Below, piece by piece: positions 46,158-54,388 of a stretch of DNA of 64,000 nucleotides. Position numbers and translations under genes: made by a program. Below the pieces are notes generated by a model, which saw only the letters and a program-made list of their open reading frames with translations, did no database searches and was not told the DNA's origin. Position 1 is the stretch's first letter. Each line of letters opens with the position of its first letter. Source of the DNA: Merdiplasma sp045118075 (GTDB lineage Bacteria > Bacillota > Clostridia > Lachnospirales > Lachnospiraceae); the NCBI GenBank assembly GCA_045118075.1, contig JBGUOI010000202.1:1-64000 (forward strand). Reading direction: 5' to 3'.

Positions 46158-46591
46158 TCGTTAAGTCCTCCTTAAAATTGAATAACGATTTGTTACTTCA
46201 CATGCAAACGCATATGCGGTCGGTGCCGGCAGGCACCCGTCCGATTTACCATGATTTTACTTTAGCTGACATGTCAGTGCATTACATTCGAATTCTTGCT
46301 AATTAATTATTAATTATTGCTGTTAGTTTTTTGGCCCGCTTCGTCATTTGGTCAGTTTCTACAGGATTTATGTTCGGATTTTGGTAAAAATGCCCTGTTT
46401 TGTTTGCCAATGTCGCTCAATTGGCGGACTATTGGTCCGCTTTTCAAATGTTTTCAATTTTCTTTTTGACAAATAACAGCAATTATTATACCCTATAGAT
46501 ATTCCAACTTTCGACTTTATCATATCAATTTTTGACAGAACACATTTGGCAGAAGGCAACAGAAGGTACAAGAAAGCAAAGAGGGATTTTT
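46158..46591. promoter_or_regulatory. Divergent control region of the CUT1/GH3 operon and AraC gene
   Basis: There is no gene in these 434 bp; it is AT-rich and full of symmetric elements. A 15-bp element TAACAGCAAT-W-ATTA occurs once toward each operon, in opposite orientation, at 46311-46325 and 46474-46488 (14 of 15 identical). There is a perfect palindrome CTGACATGTCAG (46266-46277), an inverted repeat GCGGAC-TATTG-GTCCGC (46424-46440) and a stem GGTGCC-GGCA-GGCACC (46222-46237) in the operon leader. For the AraC gene a TTGACA (46466-46471) lies 15 bp from TATACC (46487-46492), somewhat short for a promoter. Confidence 0.6.
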
Positions 46592-47446
46592 ATGATTGCT
46601 AATCTGAACGGCGTCTATGAGACCGTCGAATACCGGGACGATTCTTCCCTTCAGCTCTATGACAATACGGATTATGAAGCTTACCCCCGGCACTGGCACA
46701 CCTGCATAGAGATCATCATGCCGTCGCACAACCCGTACTCCATCGAGTACGACGGACAGAAGTGCACGCTGCAGGAAGGCGAGATCCTTTTCATCTGCCC
46801 GGGCGCTCTCCACTCGCTGGAAGCCTGCAAAGGACAGCGCTGGATCTTCCAGGCGGAGATGTCCGCCGTCACGCAGCTTTCCGATGTGGAAGCCTACCTG
46901 ACCATTCTCTATCCGGCCCTTGTCATCTCACCGTCCCGTTCACCCGAGATCTACGATGATGTGCACCGGCTGTTTTCGGAGATCGTGCGCGAGTACTGTC
47001 AGGAAGATGTCTTCTACGAGGCTTCTATCTACAGCAAACTCATGGAGATGATGGTGCTCATCCGCCGCAACCACGCAGCGAACACAAACCCGCTCGGCGC
47101 CAGCGGCAGCAAGCAGCGTGAATACATGGATAAGTTCATGGATGTCTGCAACTTCATCAACGAGCACTGCACCGAAGATCTCTCCCTTGACATGGTCGCT
47201 GACCGCGCCGGCTTTTCAAAGTATCATTTCAGCCGGCTCTTCAAGCAGTTCACCAACATCAGCTTCTACAAATACCTGAACCAGAAAAGGATCGAAAACG
47301 CAGAAAAGCTTCTGATCCGGCCCGAAATGTCCGTCACAGAAGCCTCACTTGCTTCAGGCTTTACCAGCCTCTCCTCCTTCATCCGCATGTTCAAGCTGAT
47401 AAAAGGCTGTACGCCCTCCGAGTACAGAGCGATGTATAACCTGTAA
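46592..47446 (+). CDS. AraC family transcriptional regulator
   Basis: 284 residues from ATG 46592 (GAGGG about 7 nt upstream); an upstream TTG frame is unsupported. The N-terminal cupin domain has YPRHWHTCIEIIMP (about 31-44) and ALHSLEA, typical of sugar-sensing AraC proteins. The C-terminal about 100 residues hold two helix-turn-helix units (DLSLDMVADRAGFSKYHFS and MSVTEASLASGFTSLSSFI). It is the only gene transcribed rightward in the window and is divergent from the CUT1 transporter/GH3 operon, which it most probably activates in response to the imported sugar. The inverted 15-bp elements in the shared upstream region are candidate binding sites. Confidence 0.93.
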   Translation: MIANLNGVYETVEYRDDSSLQLYDNTDYEAYPRHWHTCIEIIMPSHNPYSIEYDGQKCTLQEGEILFICPGALHSLEACKGQRWIFQAEMSAVTQLSDVEAYLTILYPALVISPSRSPEIYDDVHRLFSEIVREYCQEDVFYEASIYSKLMEMMVLIRRNHAANTNPLGASGSKQREYMDKFMDVCNFINEHCTEDLSLDMVADRAGFSKYHFSRLFKQFTNISFYKYLNQKRIENAEKLLIRPEMSVTEASLASGFTSLSSFIRMFKLIKGCTPSEYRAMYNL

Positions 47447-47514
47447 GAAGTGCATCTTACAAAATGTATCAAACAAAGTATATAACCCCAAAAACATATA
47501 ACAAATAGACATAT

Positions 47515-47571
47515 AAAAAGAGCGGTTCCACAACCCACGATGTGAGACAGAGGGTGTGGAACCGCCTTTTT
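47515..47571 (+). terminator. Bidirectional intrinsic terminator
   Basis: GCGGTTCCACA (47522-47532) pairs perfectly with TGTGGAACCGC (47555-47565). T-runs follow on both strands (47567-47571 on plus, 47515-47519 on minus). It ends the AraC gene and also serves the leftward operon that stops at 47625. Confidence 0.88.
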
Positions 47572-47607
47572 ATGCATGTTTACGACAGCTTTAGCGCGTT
47601 AATTTGC

Positions 47608-47625
47608 AAAAGGGGCCTGACCCCT
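47608..47625 (-). terminator. Short hairpin at the stop codon of the propeller-like gene
   Basis: AGGGG-TCAGG-CCCCT followed by TTTGC on the minus strand. It starts at the stop codon itself. It is weaker than the bidirectional terminator 40 nt further along and may simply back it up. Confidence 0.45.
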
Positions 47626-48662
47626 CAGAATGTGAATTTGGCCAGCTGGGCCAGGGCGTAGTTGGAGACGAGGATCTCGCCGCCGCTGCCGAGGTCCCGA
47701 ACGCTTACCTGGGAGGGGCCGCCGCCTTCTTCGACGGTGGTCTCTGATGCCAGGGTCATCCGGCCGTCCGCATCGGTCGTGAAGGTGCGGATAGTCAGTT
47801 CGCGCAGGCCTTCGCGGCTTCCTGAGACGAGGATCATCTTTCCGGCGAACATGCCGCCCCACAGGACGTGGCCCAGTTTCAGGGGATATTCGAGAGCTCT
47901 TTCAAATTCGCCCTCTCCCCATTTCTTAAAGATGGTCAGTTTGTCGCCGTGGAACTGTTCGACGATGGCCAGTTCGCGTTCTCCGTCTCCGTCAAGATCT
48001 TCAAAGACGATCTCGCTGGTGGGAACATCAAGAAGGCGGGTGATCTTCCACTCGCCGTTCTCACGAACAGCGCTGTAAGCACCTTCGGTGCCGCCGAAAT
48101 AAAGGATGTCTCCTTCAGGGCGGCGTTCGGTCAGCATGGCATGATGTTTGAAAAGGCCTTCGTGGACGGTCTCCCTTCCGGTGACCTGCTCGCCGTCATA
48201 AGCAAGCATTTCAAGTGTACCGCCCCTTGACCAGTCATCCGTGAAATCTTTCCCGGTGGTCAGCTTGCCGGCTGCCAGATACCATCCGTCGCTTTCTTTG
48301 ATAACGGCGAGCCGGTGCAGGTAAGGCACCTCGGCCAGCTCTTTGCGGGAGGCAGTGCACCACTTGCCGTCCCTGTTCTCCAGAGCGATCTCCACGATCC
48401 TGGAGTGGGGAGCGTCGAAGCCGGGATAAAATTCCTCGATGGAGAGCAGGCGGTCTTCTTTCACGGAATTCATGATGCCCATGACGCCGCCTTTGCCGCC
48501 CTCGATCCAGTGTACCTCGTCCGTGGCGCAGTTAACGACGGCCACCAGGCCGTTCTTCTGTTCGGACGCGGCTGCGTAGTATGGTTCTCCGCCCAGTGTC
48601 ACGGTCGCGACCGCGTACAGGCCGGGCATATCATTGATCAAAATCTTTTTGGATGCTGCCAT
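47625..48662 (-). CDS. Conserved protein of unknown function, FG-GAP/propeller-like
   Basis: 345 residues from ATG 48662 (AAAGGAGA 7 nt upstream); a longer frame adds 11 residues without a ribosome site. No signal peptide or membrane helix, so it is cytoplasmic. The sequence is a series of beta-rich segments of 40-50 residues with small aspartate-rich turns such as VFEDLDGDGERELAIVEQF, which resembles FG-GAP/VCBS calcium-type repeats of beta-propellers. I do not recognise a catalytic motif. It is the last gene of an operon with a TctCBA importer, a 2-hydroxyacid dehydrogenase and a TIM-barrel enzyme. A lactonase-like or sensor function on the same carboxylated substrate is possible but only a guess. 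Confidence 0.75.
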   Translation of the reverse strand: MAASKKILINDMPGLYAVATVTLGGEPYYAAASEQKNGLVAVVNCATDEVHWIEGGKGGVMGIMNSVKEDRLLSIEEFYPGFDAPHSRIVEIALENRDGKWCTASRKELAEVPYLHRLAVIKESDGWYLAAGKLTTGKDFTDDWSRGGTLEMLAYDGEQVTGRETVHEGLFKHHAMLTERRPEGDILYFGGTEGAYSAVRENGEWKITRLLDVPTSEIVFEDLDGDGERELAIVEQFHGDKLTIFKKWGEGEFERALEYPLKLGHVLWGGMFAGKMILVSGSREGLRELTIRTFTTDADGRMTLASETTVEEGGGPSQVSVRDLGSGGEILVSNYALAQLAKFTF

Positions 48663-48714
48663 GACGTCTTCTCCTTTAATCAACGGGGATGTCATTCGAG
48701 TACATGATTCGATT

Positions 48715-49671
48715 TCACAGCTGGTTGTACGGTTTTTCCCCTTTGAGGACCGCCGTCACGCCGTCAAGCGCCTCGTGGAGCAGTCTGACGCGCTCGGAAG
48801 TTAAATTCGTGCAGGCATGCGGGGTGACAACGATGTTGTCAAGCGCCGCCACTTCCGGAGAAAGATCGGGCTCGAATTCGTGCACATCCAGCGCCGCTCC
48901 TTTAATGCGGTGATTCTTCAGCGCATCGACCAGCGCCTTCTCCTCCACGATCGGCCCGCGGGCCGCGTTGATCAGATAGGCGGTCGGCTTCATCAGCGCC
49001 AGTTTTTCAGCGTTGATCAGGTGATGCGTCGACGGCATCATCGGCATATGGATGGTCACCACATCGGCCGTGGCCAGAAGGTCCTCCATGCTCATGCGCA
49101 CCGCGCCGCCAAGCGCCTCGGCGCGCTCCGGAGCCAGATCAAACATATCGGTGTAGATGATCTTCATTCCCAGTGCATGCGCCTTCTGCGCGACCACATA
49201 GCCGATCCGGCCCATGCCGATCACGCCCAGGGTCTTATCATAAAGCGTCATATCGCCGTCAAAGTAGAGGCACTTTTCCATATGGAGCGTGCGGCGAAGG
49301 TCACGGTCGTAGCGCACGACGCCGCGGCAGGCCGCCATCATGATGGCGATGGTCATCTCACTGGTCGCATCGATCACAGAGCGAGGCGCGTTGCATACGG
49401 CAATGCCTTTTTCCTTGGCATAGGCCACGTCGATATTGTCGGTGCCGGAACCCTGGTTGGCGATCACCTTCAGGTTCGGAGCCAGATCGATCAGCTCTTT
49501 GTCCATGCGGAATTCCATGATCGTGATCATGACATCTGCATCCGGGAGAAGTTCCCTGATCTCTTCACGCGTAAAGCACGTGAGCGGCTCCTTCGGTTTG
49601 AACACAGTCATGCCCTGCGTATACGAAAGGTAATATTCCTCAGGGATGTTATGGCTGAATATGATTTTCAT
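48715..49671 (-). CDS. D-isomer-specific 2-hydroxyacid dehydrogenase
   Basis: 318 residues, NAD(P)-dependent. The nucleotide fold has GMGRIG (152-157), and the catalytic Arg238 (NAARGP), Glu265 (LDVHEFEP) and His285 (TPHACTN) are all in place. Family members oxidise or reduce 2-hydroxy/2-keto acids such as glycerate, 3-phosphoglycerate or lactate. Here the gene starts within the stop codon of tctA (TAATG overlap), so it is made together with the importer and probably acts on the imported hydroxy acid or its product. The exact substrate is not readable; it lacks the C-terminal ACT domain of many SerA proteins. Confidence 0.92.
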   Translation of the reverse strand: MKIIFSHNIPEEYYLSYTQGMTVFKPKEPLTCFTREEIRELLPDADVMITIMEFRMDKELIDLAPNLKVIANQGSGTDNIDVAYAKEKGIAVCNAPRSVIDATSEMTIAIMMAACRGVVRYDRDLRRTLHMEKCLYFDGDMTLYDKTLGVIGMGRIGYVVAQKAHALGMKIIYTDMFDLAPERAEALGGAVRMSMEDLLATADVVTIHMPMMPSTHHLINAEKLALMKPTAYLINAARGPIVEEKALVDALKNHRIKGAALDVHEFEPDLSPEVAALDNIVVTPHACTNLTSERVRLLHEALDGVTAVLKGEKPYNQL

Positions 49672-51158
49672 TACGTCGTCATTCCTTTCCGGCGCTTAAA
49701 ATACCCGCGGATGCCCTTGATCAGCGGCCACAGGATAGCAGCTGTGCCGAGGATGATGAAGGCTGCGCAGATCGGCCTGGTGAAGAAGATCTTGTAGCTG
49801 CCCTGGCTCATGACCAGGCTGCGGCGGAAGTTGCCCTCACACATCTGGCCCAGGATCAGCGCCAGTACGATCGGCGAAAGCGGGAACCCGCCCTTGGTCA
49901 GGAAGTATCCGACCACACCGGCGATGAACATTACGAGCACATCGTAGAAGTTATTGTTGATCGAATAGGATCCGATCGCACACATGACCATGATCACGGG
50001 GACCAGGATGCGCTTCGGGATGGAAACGATCTTGACGAACATGTTCTGGCCAAGCAGACCCAGAGTCAGGACGAAGACGTTCGCCAGCATAAATCCCGCA
50101 AAGATCGTGTGGACATCGGTCAGCCTTGTCAAAAAAAGCGCAGGGCCGGGCGTCATGTTGTGCATCTGCAGTGCGCCGAGCATGATAGCCGTATTCGCAT
50201 CGCCCGGGATGCCCAGTGTCAGCAGCGGGATCAAGGCGCCGCCAGTGGTTCCGTTGTTGGAGGACTCCGGTGCTGCAATACCCTCGGGAAGGCCGGTTCC
50301 GAACAGCTCGGGATGCTTGGAGAAACGGCGCTCCATATCGTAGGAGATGAAAGCGCTGATATCGCCGCCGGCGCCGGGGATGATCCCGATGAAGGTGCCG
50401 GTGATGCCGCCGCGGAGAATGGTCGGAATGATGATCCGGAGGTCTTTCTTGTTCGGGATGGGGTTCCTTGTCTTCTTCGCCCGCGGGCGCTCAATATACA
50501 GTTCCTCGCAGGTGAGGAAGCACTGGCTGAGCGCAAACAGGCCAACCAGTACGGGAATGAAGGAGAGGCCCTTCATCAGGAAAACCGAACCGAAATTGAA
50601 CCGCGAGAACGCGGTGATGTTGTCAATACCGATCATGGAAAGCAGAATGCCCATGCAGCCGGCCATCAGGCCCTTCACCAGGTTCTTGCCGCTGATGGAG
50701 GCGATGATGGAAAGACCGAAGAACGCCAGCGCAAAAGTCTCCGGAGCGGAAAAGCTTAAGGAGATCATCGCCAGGCGATGAGCGATGAGGATCATGATGA
50801 TGCCGGAGATGATACCGCCGCCGAAGGACGATACCGTCGAAATACCCAAGGCGCGTCCGGCTTCACCTTTAAGTGTCATCGGGTAGCCGTCAAGGACGGT
50901 CGCCGCCGCGCTGGGCGTACCGGGCGTATTGATCAGACAGGCCGTGATGGACCCGCCATAGAGAGCGCCGCAGAAAATGCCGATCAGCATCAGCATGCCC
51001 GGCGCCGCATCCATACCGAAAGTCAGGGGCATCAGCAGGCACACGCCCATCGTGGAGGTCAGTCCGGGCATCGCCCCGAAAGCGATTCCCATGACCACGC
51101 CGGCGAGTGTACTGAGGATGACGATCGGCTGGAACAGATTTTGTAAGATCGCTAACAT
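49671..51158 (-). CDS. tctA: Tripartite tricarboxylate transporter large permease TctA
   Basis: 495 residues with about 11-12 transmembrane segments and the family glycine/proline-rich motifs, for example GVVMGIAFGAMPGLTSTMG near the start and FIGIIPGAGGDISAFI in the middle. It is the channel of a TTT-type secondary importer for carboxylates driven by ion gradients. The ribosome site AAGGA lies 9 nt before the ATG. It follows tctB after 37 nt and overlaps the dehydrogenase start. TTT systems carry citrate, tartrate, hydroxy acids and other organic acids, so the substrate must come from other evidence. Confidence 0.95.
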   Translation of the reverse strand: MLAILQNLFQPIVILSTLAGVVMGIAFGAMPGLTSTMGVCLLMPLTFGMDAAPGMLMLIGIFCGALYGGSITACLINTPGTPSAAATVLDGYPMTLKGEAGRALGISTVSSFGGGIISGIIMILIAHRLAMISLSFSAPETFALAFFGLSIIASISGKNLVKGLMAGCMGILLSMIGIDNITAFSRFNFGSVFLMKGLSFIPVLVGLFALSQCFLTCEELYIERPRAKKTRNPIPNKKDLRIIIPTILRGGITGTFIGIIPGAGGDISAFISYDMERRFSKHPELFGTGLPEGIAAPESSNNGTTGGALIPLLTLGIPGDANTAIMLGALQMHNMTPGPALFLTRLTDVHTIFAGFMLANVFVLTLGLLGQNMFVKIVSIPKRILVPVIMVMCAIGSYSINNNFYDVLVMFIAGVVGYFLTKGGFPLSPIVLALILGQMCEGNFRRSLVMSQGSYKIFFTRPICAAFIILGTAAILWPLIKGIRGYFKRRKGMTT

Positions 51159-51195
51159 AGCTGTTCATCCTTTCTCTGCCGATAGCAGGTCTTTG

Positions 51196-51681
51196 TCAGA
51201 TCAGGAATCCGGACGGCAGGACCACATGAAGCAGGTTCGTGAACACGTAGTACAGGACGCCCGTCACCGCAAAGGGAATGATGAACGCTGCCGGTTTATT
51301 GATCTCAGGAACTTTGTAATACAGATTCATCACGAGCATATAAATGATGGAGCTGACGACAAAGCCGACATACTGGATGCCCATCATGTACAGGAAGGTC
51401 GCGGCGATCGTCACCCAGACAATAGTATTCTCCTTTGAGAGTAGTCCAAGCGCGATACTGTTGTCTTTCTTTTTCTCCTCCTCGCTCTTCGACGCAAACT
51501 CAATATTGGTCGTGATCAGGTTGATCACGGAGAGCAGGATGATGATCACGCACATGATGCGCGGAAACCATCCGGGACCGGTGGCTCCGTTCGTGCCTTC
51601 CGGGAACGACCCGGCGATCACGAAGAATGTCACGGCGATCGCGATAAAGATGATTGAGATGACATCAGAAATTCTTTTCAT
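51196..51681 (-). CDS. tctB: Tripartite tricarboxylate transporter small membrane subunit TctB
   Basis: 161 residues with four hydrophobic segments, the usual TctB size. I use ATG 51681 with GGAG 7 nt upstream. A frame extending to 51750 would begin inside the hairpin that follows tctC and adds a hydrophilic stretch unlike TctB. The polar loop FASKSEEEKKKDNS between helices two and three faces the cytoplasm or exterior, as in relatives. It partners TctA; its role in the complex is structural or supportive. Confidence 0.9.
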   Translation of the reverse strand: MKRISDVISIIFIAIAVTFFVIAGSFPEGTNGATGPGWFPRIMCVIIILLSVINLITTNIEFASKSEEEKKKDNSIALGLLSKENTIVWVTIAATFLYMMGIQYVGFVVSSIIYMLVMNLYYKVPEINKPAAFIIPFAVTGVLYYVFTNLLHVVLPSGFLI

Positions 51682-51704
51682 AACTTTTCTCCAGTTTGAA
51701 GATA

Positions 51705-51732
51705 CAGGAGGGACTGGCTTCAGTCCCTCCTG
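51705..51732 (-). terminator. Perfect 11-bp hairpin between tctC and tctB
   Basis: CAGGAGGGACT pairs with AGTCCCTCCTG around a six-base loop (51705-51715 with 51722-51732). There is no T-run right after it on the minus strand, so it is more likely an mRNA-stability or processing element than a full terminator. It sits directly behind the binding-protein gene. Confidence 0.7.
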
Positions 51733-51775
51733 CATTGATCCGATTCGCAACCGGTACTAGTTATTTACAGGCGGA

Positions 51776-52750
51776 TCAGCTAAGTCCCAGATTCTCGCAC
51801 TGTTCAGAGATGACTTTATCCATGTCATCAAGCATCTTGAGGAAATCCTCAGCGTTCATATAATTGTTGGTGAACATGCTCGTCGCCATAACCTCCTGAA
51901 TTTCAGGATCGGCCAGTGCATAACGGGTGGCAGCATCAACAGCATCGATGGCTTCCTGAGGCATTCCTTTCGGTCCGAGGAAGCCGCGGAACACGACAAC
52001 GTCGGCACCGACATACCCCTTCTCCTGAGAGGTGGGAACATCCGGATAGCCCTCCAGTCTCTCGGGACTGAAGGTAAGGAGCATCTTAAGAAGGCCAGAA
52101 TCAACGAAAGTCTTAACCTCCGCATCGGAAACGTTGACCGCTTCCACATTGCCGCCTGCGCAGGCAGTTGCAGCCGGGCCGCCGCCATCGCACGGAACGT
52201 GAACGATCTCAGCGCCGATATCCTCAGCAAACTCTGCAGCCAGGATGTGCCACGGGCCGCCGATACCGGAATTGGCAAAGCGGACGCCCGGATTCTCCTG
52301 CATGTAAGCTACGAAATCTTCGATCGTGTCATACGGCGCATCCTTCGGTACGCAGATGGTGCCGTAGCAGGAGTTGAAGTTGCAGATCGGCTCGAAATCA
52401 TGATAGGTGTACTCAAAGCTCGTGGTATACGGAAGACCCAGGAGCTCTGCCACGCCCGCGGTGATGCAGGATCCGTCGTTGGGATCCTCAGCGCCTGCCG
52501 CAAAGCCGATGGCGCAGCCGCCGCCGGATTTGTTCACGACCGTAACTGGAACACCTAAATATTCCTGCATTTTCGGTGCCAGTGCACGAATCAGAGTATC
52601 AGTGCCGCCGCCCGCTGAAGGGGGAACAGTGATCTGCAGGGATTTTGCCGGATAGTTGTCAATGGGAGTCAGCTCCTCTTCTGCCATAACGCTTGTAGCC
52701 ATCATGGAGATCGCTGCTGCCGCAACTAACAGTAACAGTCTTTTCTTCAT
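51776..52750 (-). CDS. tctC: Tripartite tricarboxylate transporter binding protein TctC
   Basis: 324 residues. The signal peptide MKKRLLLLVAAAAISMM ends near SVMA. The mature part begins with the typical YPAKSLQITVPPSAGGGTD pattern, which forms the carboxylate-binding beta-strand and loop, and continues with FANSGIGGPWHILAAEFA and VPTSQEKGYVGADVVVFRGF. It binds an organic acid outside the cell and hands it to TctAB. AACGGAGG lies before the ATG. It is separated from tctB by a strong hairpin, consistent with higher synthesis of the binding protein. Confidence 0.94.
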   Translation of the reverse strand: MKKRLLLLVAAAAISMMATSVMAEEELTPIDNYPAKSLQITVPPSAGGGTDTLIRALAPKMQEYLGVPVTVVNKSGGGCAIGFAAGAEDPNDGSCITAGVAELLGLPYTTSFEYTYHDFEPICNFNSCYGTICVPKDAPYDTIEDFVAYMQENPGVRFANSGIGGPWHILAAEFAEDIGAEIVHVPCDGGGPAATACAGGNVEAVNVSDAEVKTFVDSGLLKMLLTFSPERLEGYPDVPTSQEKGYVGADVVVFRGFLGPKGMPQEAIDAVDAATRYALADPEIQEVMATSMFTNNYMNAEDFLKMLDDMDKVISEQCENLGLS

Positions 52751-52848
52751 TCTTTTTTCCTCCGTTTCTGTCTCACAGTTACCTTGCCAACAGTTTCCTT
52801 GTCTTGTGGGTCTATAGTTACGCAGGCATTCGCCTGAAATTCACTTTT

Positions 52849-53784
52849 TCAGAGCCCCGCTCTCTCAGCCGCCGCATTGAAGGCGCTCACGCATTTTTCG
52901 TACATGGCGCGGATGCTCGTTTCCGGGTTCACGCCCGGGTACGGCTTCACCTCGAGTGAGATGCTCGCCCGCTCTTTCCCGCGTCCGATAAATCCGCAGC
53001 GGATCATCTGCTCGAACTGGTCCTCAAAATCCTTCTGGGTAAACAGGGCACCTCTCACCTCAAGAGGCGGATGGGTGTGTCCGTAGAATACATTATCCTC
53101 TTCCAGCACCGCATCTCCCATATGGACGTGTTCAAATCCGATCTCTGCGCTGTCGGCGATCGACTGTTCCACGGTCTCGCACATCAGCGGAAGGTGGGCG
53201 ATATCCATCATCAGGCCGCTGTTTTCGGCGCCTTCCGAGCGCATCTTGCGGATAAAGTCCGCGCACTCCGCAGTAGGGCCTAAGATCAGTTCCTTAAAGC
53301 GATGGCGCTCGATCGGCTCGAGCAGCACACGGATAGGAAACTGCTTTGCCTCTTCGCACAGTCTCAAGAAGAACTCGCTGTAGCGCTTCATCAGCTCCGG
53401 TCTCTTCTCCTCGCCGGCATCATGGCAGCCGGTAACGACGATGATCGGGCTTTCGGCCTCAGCCGCATTGAAAAGATGACGCCGCATGACCTGGTATGCG
53501 CTCTCCCGAACATCCTTATCGTCGCTGCAGGTATTATAGGGGCCGTCCACCTGGAAATAACCCGGGGTGTTGTAGTTGAGCACCTTATGCGTATCACGGA
53601 GCATCTTCAGGATCTGTCCCTTCAACCCCTCATCAAAAGGCAGGAAGCTCTCCATGGCCTCGAACTCATAAAGTGGTGTACACCGGCTGTATGCATCAAG
53701 CAGCGCGATGTCATCATCAAACCCTTCCGGGAACAACATGGTCGGGCTCATGCCAAACCGAACAACCTCACTGAACTGCACCAT
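52849..53784 (-). CDS. Xylose-isomerase-like TIM-barrel sugar isomerase/epimerase
   Basis: 311 residues from ATG 53784: GGAGGTG lies 6 nt upstream, while the GTG at 53793 overlaps that ribosome site. The sequence fits the AP-endonuclease-2/xylose-isomerase-like barrel: VRFGMSPTM at strand 1, likely metal ligands in VLLEPIERHRF (Glu), MMDIAHLPL (Asp, His), EHVHMGD (His) and SISLEVKPYPGV (Glu). Such enzymes isomerise or epimerise sugars, sugar acids or sugar phosphates. It is the first gene of the operon leading into tctCBA. Upstream lie several symmetric operator-like sites. L-erythrulose-1-phosphate isomerases belong to the same broad fold, but specificity is not readable here. Confidence 0.85.
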   Translation of the reverse strand: MVQFSEVVRFGMSPTMLFPEGFDDDIALLDAYSRCTPLYEFEAMESFLPFDEGLKGQILKMLRDTHKVLNYNTPGYFQVDGPYNTCSDDKDVRESAYQVMRRHLFNAAEAESPIIVVTGCHDAGEEKRPELMKRYSEFFLRLCEEAKQFPIRVLLEPIERHRFKELILGPTAECADFIRKMRSEGAENSGLMMDIAHLPLMCETVEQSIADSAEIGFEHVHMGDAVLEEDNVFYGHTHPPLEVRGALFTQKDFEDQFEQMIRCGFIGRGKERASISLEVKPYPGVNPETSIRAMYEKCVSAFNAAAERAGL

Positions 53785-54058
53785 ATTACTCACCTCCGGC
53801 CTCCCGGCCTGTGTTCAAGCGGTCTCCCGGCTCCTCGACAGTTTCCGTTGTGTTGTATACAATGTTTATCACCTCAGATTTGTTGACGTACCAACAAACG
53901 GCTATAATCATTGATAATATAAATGTATATGATGTATGCAACAAAGTCAATCAGCAATTAGAAACGAAATGGGGCAGTGTTTTTTATGCAGAATGACTAA
54001 AGCAGGGCGGTTGTTTGTATACAAGAGCGGGGGGGGGAAAAAGGGTGATTAAGATGAT
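53785..54058 (-). promoter_or_regulatory. Control region of the tct operon with repeated palindromes
   Basis: No gene. Three similar 10-bp elements lie about 80 bp apart: TTGTATACAA (53853-53862), ATGTATGCAA (53932-53941) and TTGTATACAA (54015-54024). A separate inverted repeat TTTGTTG-(6 nt)-CAACAAA lies at 53879-53898. A run of nine G is found at 54029-54037. The related site in front of the GntR gene (55340-55355) suggests that this regulator acts here. Confidence 0.65.
53922..53950 (-). promoter_or_regulatory. Candidate promoter of the TIM-barrel/tctCBA operon
   Basis: On the minus strand TTGACT (53945-53950) and TACATT (53922-53927) are 17 bp apart. The ATGTATGCAA element (53932-53941) lies in the spacer between them, which is a geometry expected for repression. 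An alternative -10, TATTAT, lies 8-10 bp further downstream. Confidence 0.5.
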
Positions 54059-54247
54059 AATACAAGCCCGGTAAAGGGATCATGAGCACGTCGCTGACTT
54101 GAAAAGACTGCGCCGCCTATTTGGATGCTTTCTACGCAACTCGCGCTCTTGCGAGCGCTCAGACAAGCTTCGAAAGCATCCGCTAGGCGCAGCCTTTTCC
54201 GGCGTCAGCTTCCTACCGCTCATGACCCTCTTTGCCGGGCTTGTATT
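54059..54247. repeat. 189-nt long imperfect hairpin (hairpin 1)
   Basis: The outer arms AATACAAGCCCGG and CCGGGCTTGTATT pair, with one base difference inside, and pairing resumes inward. The blocks are CATGAG/CTCATG, GCTGAC/GTCAGC, CTGCGCC/GGCGCAG and GGATGCTTTC/GAAAGCATCC, up to an apical GCGCTC-TTGC-GAGCGC. Bulges separate the blocks. Almost the entire stretch is therefore self-complementary. It could be a MITE-like mobile element or a structured RNA. A short open frame on the plus strand across it looks like a by-product of the palindrome. Confidence 0.85.
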
Positions 54248-54287
54248 TTACAGTAACCATTCCTTACCCTCATCGCGTGTCCGGACC

Positions 54288-54369
54288 GCCCTGCGTCATC
54301 TGCAGATGACACCGGGAGGGCTGGCAAGACTGATTTACTAAAACCCACCGCCTATAGAGGCGTGAGTTT
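54288..54369. repeat. Two short hairpins between the long ones
   Basis: Positions 54288-54321: GCCCT and AGGGC enclose a perfect 16-bp palindrome GTCATCTGCAGATGAC (54295-54310). Positions 54341-54369: AAACCCACCGCCT and AGGCGTGAGTTT pair with a few mismatches around ATAG. Neither has a T-run on either strand. They continue the chain of stem-loops between the two long hairpins. Confidence 0.7.
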
Positions 54370-54388
54370 CAATGAATCGACAAGATGA

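Noticed and set aside
46207..46220. Catabolite-response element near the CUT1 binding-protein gene (TGCAAACGCATATG)
   Set aside because: It keeps the TG...AAACG core, but the third base is not A/T and the right half-site does not match the consensus, so I do not call it.
54059..54247. 6S RNA
   Set aside because: A long hairpin near 190 nt recalls 6S RNA, but I could not identify the conserved central bubble and closing-stem sequences, and a second unrelated long hairpin lies next to it.
54099..54341. 80-codon open frame over long hairpin 1
   Set aside because: The frame follows from palindromic DNA, has no ribosome site and no conserved-looking features; the hairpin explains it better.
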